A stretch of 64,000 nucleotides of DNA from the NCBI RefSeq assembly GCF_001403615.1, contig NZ_LN879457.1, positions 1,664,001 through 1,728,000 on the forward strand, given 5' to 3'. Shown in pieces: positions 60,773 through 64,000 of the stretch (its first letter is position 1; the number at the start of each line of letters is the position of its first letter). The position numbers and the translations under genes were made by a program. This DNA is from Desnuesiella massiliensis (GTDB lineage Bacteria; Bacillota; Clostridia; Clostridiales; Clostridiaceae). Under the pieces are notes generated by a model. It saw nothing but the letters and a program-made list of their open reading frames with translations, searched no databases and had not been told where the DNA came from.

Positions 60773-63256
60773 ATGAATAATGAGGGAAAAGTTTTACCCG
60801 TAGACATAAAAAATGAGATGAAAAAATGTTATATAGACTATGCTATGAGTGTTATTGTAGGTCGTGCTCTTCCAGATGTTAGGGATGGGTTAAAACCTGT
60901 GCATAGAAGAATATTATTTTCTATGCATGAACTTGGATTAGCTCCAGAAAAGGGATATAGAAAATGTGCAAGAATAGTCGGAGACGTACTAGGTAAGTAT
61001 CATCCTCACGGAGATGCTTCTGTATATGATGCATTGGTTAGAATGGCTCAAGATTTTTCAATAAGATACACTTTGGTGGATGGACATGGAAATTTTGGTT
61101 CTGTAGACGGTGATTCAGCGGCAGCTATGAGGTACACAGAAGCAAAGATGAGCAAGATAGCTGTAGAATTATTAAGGGATATTAATAAAAATACAGTAGA
61201 TTTTATGCCTAACTTTGACGGTGAAGAAGAAGAACCTTCAGTAATACCATCGAGATTTCCTAATTTATTAGTAAATGGATCGTCAGGTATAGCTGTAGGT
61301 ATGGCCACAAATATACCACCTCATAATTTAGGCGAGGTAATTGATGGAGTATCAATGCTTATAGATAATCCAGAGCTTACTGTACTAGATTTAATGAGTA
61401 AAGTAAAAGGTCCAGACTTTCCTACTGCTGGAATAATAATGGGCACTTCTGGTATAAGAGAAGCCTATGAAACAGGAAAAGGAAAAGTAGTAGTAAGAGC
61501 TAAGGCAGAAATAGAAGAAGAGAACGGTAAGCACAGAATAGTAGTAACAGAGATACCTTATCAAGTAAATAAAGCTAAACTTGTAGAAGCTATCGCTGAC
61601 CTTGTAAAAGATAAAAAAATAGTGGGTATATCAGATCTTCGTGATGAATCAGACAGAGAAGGTATGAGAATTGTTATAGAGCTTAAGAGGGATGCTAATC
61701 CTAATGTAGTTTTAAATATGCTTTATAAGCATACTAAAATGCAAGATACCTTTGGTATTATAATGCTGGCATTAGTAGATAATGAGCCTCAGATATTAAA
61801 TTTAAAACAAGTATTAACCCATTATATTGATTTCCAAAAGCAAGTTATAAGAAGAAGAACTCAGTTTGAGTTAGAGAAAGCTCAAGACAGAGCTCATATT
61901 TTAGAAGGATTTAGAATTGCCTTAGATAATATAGATGAGGTTATAAATATTTTAAGAGGTTCTAGGACCACAGATATAGCTAGAGAGACATTGATGTCCA
62001 GGTTTGGCTTAAGTGAAAAACAAGCTCAAGCTATACTAGATATGAGACTTAGAAGGCTTACTGGCTTAGAAAGAGAAAAAATAGAAGAAGAATACAATGA
62101 ATTAGTAGCCCTAATAGCTAAATTGACTGAGATATTAGCAAAAGAAGAATTAGTGCTAAACATCATAAAGGAAGAGCTATTACAAATAAAGGCTCAATAT
62201 GGCGATGAAAGAAGAACAGCTATTGAAAAGAGTAAAAATGACATAGATATAGAGGATTTAATACAAGAAGAAGAGGTGGTTATTACCTTAACTCATAGTG
62301 GATACATTAAGAGGATATCTGCAGATACATATTCTTCTCAAAGAAGAGGTGGAAAGGGAATACAAGCAATGGCCACTAAGGAAGATGATTTTGTAGAGCA
62401 TGTATTTGTTACTTCTACCCATAGAGATTTGTTATTCTTTACTACATTAGGAAGAGTATATAAGTTAAGAGCTTATGAGATTCCAGATGCAGGAAGAACC
62501 GCTAAAGGTACTAATCTAATAAATCTTCTACCTTTAAGCCAAGATGAGAGAATCGAAGTAGTTCTATCCATCAAAGATATGTCACAAAAGGGATATTTAA
62601 TCATGGCCACAAGAAAAGGAATAATAAAGAAGACTCCATTGAAAGAGTATGAGAATATAAGAAAGAATGGATTAAATGCAATAACCTTAAGAGATGGCGA
62701 TGAATTATTAAAAGTAAAATTAACTTATGGCGATGCAGATATAGTACTAGTAACACAAAATGGTTATGCAATCAGGTTTAACGAAAAAGATATAAGGCCA
62801 ATGGGAAGAACTGCTGCAGGGGTTAGAGCTATAAGATTAAGAAATGATGATATGACAGTTTCTATGGATATAGCTGTAGCTGATCAAGATCTACTTGTAG
62901 TAAGTGAAAATGGATTTGGTAAAAGAACTCCTTTAACAGAATATGCTCTTCAAAATAGAGGAGGAAAGGGATTAAAAACTTATAAAGTTGCGGAGAAAAC
63001 AGGTAAGATAGTAGCAGCTAGGGTATGTAAAGAGGATGATGAATTAATGCTGATAAACAGCAGTGGTGTAGCAATTAGAATTAATGTATCAGATATTTCT
63101 GTTACAAGCAGAAGTACTATGGGGGTAACTCTAATGAGAACCTCTGAAGAAGAGCAAATAGTTGCTATTGCAAAAATAAATAGTTCAGATATTCAAAATG
63201 AGAATGAAGATATAGACAAAAGTGTAGCTGTTTCTGAAGATATGTTAGAGAGTTAG
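60773..63256 (+). CDS. gyrA: DNA gyrase subunit A
   Basis: An 827-residue breakage-reunion subunit. The catalytic Tyr121 lies in AAAMRYTEAKM. The quinolone-contact helix reads HPHGDASVYDALVRMAQ, so the position equivalent to E. coli Ser83 is Ala82 while Ser83 occupies the neighbouring position. The C-terminal pinwheel carries the GyrA box QRRGGKG and repeated beta blades, ending in an acidic tail. The ATG follows GAGGTGA, 22 bp after gyrB. Confidence 0.98.
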   Translation: MNNEGKVLPVDIKNEMKKCYIDYAMSVIVGRALPDVRDGLKPVHRRILFSMHELGLAPEKGYRKCARIVGDVLGKYHPHGDASVYDALVRMAQDFSIRYTLVDGHGNFGSVDGDSAAAMRYTEAKMSKIAVELLRDINKNTVDFMPNFDGEEEEPSVIPSRFPNLLVNGSSGIAVGMATNIPPHNLGEVIDGVSMLIDNPELTVLDLMSKVKGPDFPTAGIIMGTSGIREAYETGKGKVVVRAKAEIEEENGKHRIVVTEIPYQVNKAKLVEAIADLVKDKKIVGISDLRDESDREGMRIVIELKRDANPNVVLNMLYKHTKMQDTFGIIMLALVDNEPQILNLKQVLTHYIDFQKQVIRRRTQFELEKAQDRAHILEGFRIALDNIDEVINILRGSRTTDIARETLMSRFGLSEKQAQAILDMRLRRLTGLEREKIEEEYNELVALIAKLTEILAKEELVLNIIKEELLQIKAQYGDERRTAIEKSKNDIDIEDLIQEEEVVITLTHSGYIKRISADTYSSQRRGGKGIQAMATKEDDFVEHVFVTSTHRDLLFFTTLGRVYKLRAYEIPDAGRTAKGTNLINLLPLSQDERIEVVLSIKDMSQKGYLIMATRKGIIKKTPLKEYENIRKNGLNAITLRDGDELLKVKLTYGDADIVLVTQNGYAIRFNEKDIRPMGRTAAGVRAIRLRNDDMTVSMDIAVADQDLLVVSENGFGKRTPLTEYALQNRGGKGLKTYKVAEKTGKIVAARVCKEDDELMLINSSGVAIRINVSDISVTSRSTMGVTLMRTSEEEQIVAIAKINSSDIQNENEDIDKSVAVSEDMLES

Positions 63257-63283
63257 TAATTAAGATCGTCTAAATTAATATAT

Positions 63284-63396
63284 TGAAACAAGTTTAAGTA
63301 TTCACTTGTACATTCACAATAATGAATTAAAGATATCATTATGAAATCTAGTTTGTTTCACTAGAAATCCCCTGTTTTAAAAGAATAGGGGATTTT
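63284..63396 (+). terminator. Hairpins and terminator after gyrA
   Basis: TGAAACAA and TTGTTTCA frame a 77-nt element (63284-63360). It is followed by a strong terminator in which AAATCCCCT (63365-63373) pairs with AGGGGATTT (63387-63395) and is followed by T-rich sequence. Together these isolate gyrBA from the rRNA operon. Confidence 0.75.
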
Positions 63397-63695
63397 CTTA
63401 TGTTTAAAAATAAAATTAACTTAAATATATCTCTTAGCTAGTCGTTTTTAGTAAAGAGTATAAAATCTAAGTATACATTTCCTAGTGTATCATCATATGA
63501 ATTATTAAGAAATTCAAAGAAAAAATGAAATACAGTTAAATAGTTTTGATAAACGACATATTAAAGTGATTTTATGCTTTAGAAGCCGTGATAATATATA
63601 GAAGTCGCCTGAAGCAAGCGACACAGAAACAAAGCATTTAAGGACACTGAGAAAACAGCAAGTTAATAAAGATTAAAAAAAACTAAAAAAACTTG
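63397..63695. other. Upstream region of the rRNA operon
   Basis: AT-rich DNA with one short hairpin (GTCGC ... GCGAC near 63604-63622) and A-tracts just upstream of the rrn promoter that could act as an UP element. A second rrn promoter may lie here, but none was clear. No coding frame was seen. Confidence 0.4.
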
Positions 63696-63724
63696 TTGAC
63701 AGATAAAAACTTAAATGATACAAT
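63696..63724 (+). promoter_or_regulatory. rRNA operon promoter
   Basis: TTGACA (63696-63701), 17-bp spacer, TACAAT (63719-63724), preceded by A-tracts. It is a strong housekeeping-type promoter about 240 bases before the 16S rRNA gene. Confidence 0.85.
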
Positions 63725-63968
63725 AAATTACGCTGTTGAAACGCAGCATGGTCTTTGAAAATTAAACAGAGGAAAATAAACATGAAACCAGCAATTCTTT
63801 ATGAGAAATCATAAGACAAAGTAAGTTGCGAAGTTAGTGCAAAACAGTACTAGGAAGCTAGGAGCGAGGAGCAGAGTGTATTTGATATACATGAGCACCA
63901 CAGCGACGACGCTGACGACGTAATGTGAAGCAATAACGTAGCAAAATGAGCAATCAAACTTAAATTTT
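63725..63968 (+). ncRNA. rRNA operon leader with boxA-like antitermination site
   Basis: Transcribed leader of the rrn operon. TGGTCTTTGAAAATTAAACA (63749-63768) is the standard clostridial boxA-like motif for antitermination. The rest is GC-richer than the surroundings and should form the 5' half of the RNase III processing stem with sequence beyond the window. Confidence 0.75.
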
Positions 63969-64000
63969 AAATTGAGAGTTTGATCCTGGCTCAGGACGAA
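63969..64000 (+). rRNA. rrs: 16S ribosomal RNA, 5' end only
   Basis: The last 32 bases contain GAGAGTTTGATCCTGGCTCA, the universal 16S 5' sequence. Aligning with the E. coli start AAATTG places the mature 5' end at about 63969. The gene continues outside the window. Confidence 0.97.

Noticed and set aside
1..64000. tRNA genes, insertion sequences, prophage or CRISPR arrays
   Set aside because: No cloverleaf with a GTTCGA-type T loop, no transposase or integrase motifs, and no regularly spaced repeats were recognised.

Overview
The window is AT-rich, endospore-former DNA of the genus Clostridium (sensu lato). It spans the chromosomal replication origin. The evidence is the gene order rpmH-rnpA-yidD-yidC-jag-mnmE-mnmG-rsmG-noc-parA-parB on one side and dnaA-dnaN-yaaA-recF-remB-gyrB-gyrA followed by an rRNA operon on the other. 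Sporulation genes (cwlJ, gerQ, lonC, yyaC), TTG/GTG starts and AGGAGG-type ribosome-binding sites fit a clostridial Firmicute. The species is not assigned.

Layout. 1-7.6 kb is accessory: a truncated 7TM sensor kinase-like gene whose phospho-acceptor His is replaced, a ParB-like/BMP fusion protein, a phosphoesterase, proC, a spore cwlJ-gerQ pair and a polysaccharide deacetylase. 7.7-12.8 kb is a complete sufCBDSU Fe-S assembly operon whose promoter overlaps an IscR-like palindrome. 13.0-15.9 kb is a SAM-I (S-box) riboswitch followed by the methionine ABC transporter metNIQ. 16-22 kb holds a lipoprotein peptidase, small conserved proteins, and an operon of ROK kinase, GH1 6-phospho-glycosidase-like enzyme and DUF4127 protein. 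hsp20 with CtsR-type boxes lies at 22.4 kb. 22.9-30.0 kb is the conserved DUF2232-gdpP-rplI-lonC-dnaB block.

30.2-36.7 kb is a tightly packed minus-strand cluster: sensor kinase, receiver-TPR regulator, degenerate transglutaminase-like protein, two TrkA subunits, a 34-codon membrane-protein ORF, TrkH and an exported OB-fold protein. It looks like a signal-coupled K+ uptake operon and is the best candidate here for something undescribed. 37-39.6 kb carries rpsF-ssb-rpsR behind an S6:S18-like leader, then DUF951, mscS and DUF3343. 39.8-43.4 kb (plus strand) carries a LysE-type exporter, a cysteine-desulfurase-like enzyme, an AI-2E family permease and the spore protein yyaC. yyaC and the convergent ykuS-like gene share an unusual module in which the Shine-Dalgarno sequence sits in the 3' arm of a terminator-like hairpin.

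43.7-53.5 kb is the origin-left block with two perfect parS sites. 53.5-55.7 kb is a bipartite oriC: DnaA boxes lie on both sides of dnaA, and a DnaA-trio unwinding element sits between dnaA and dnaN. 55.7-63.3 kb is the origin-right replication block. The window ends in the promoter, leader and first bases of a 16S rRNA gene. Most genes point away from oriC; the exceptions are mainly accessory, sporulation or stress genes. No tRNA, CRISPR array, prophage or insertion sequence was recognised.
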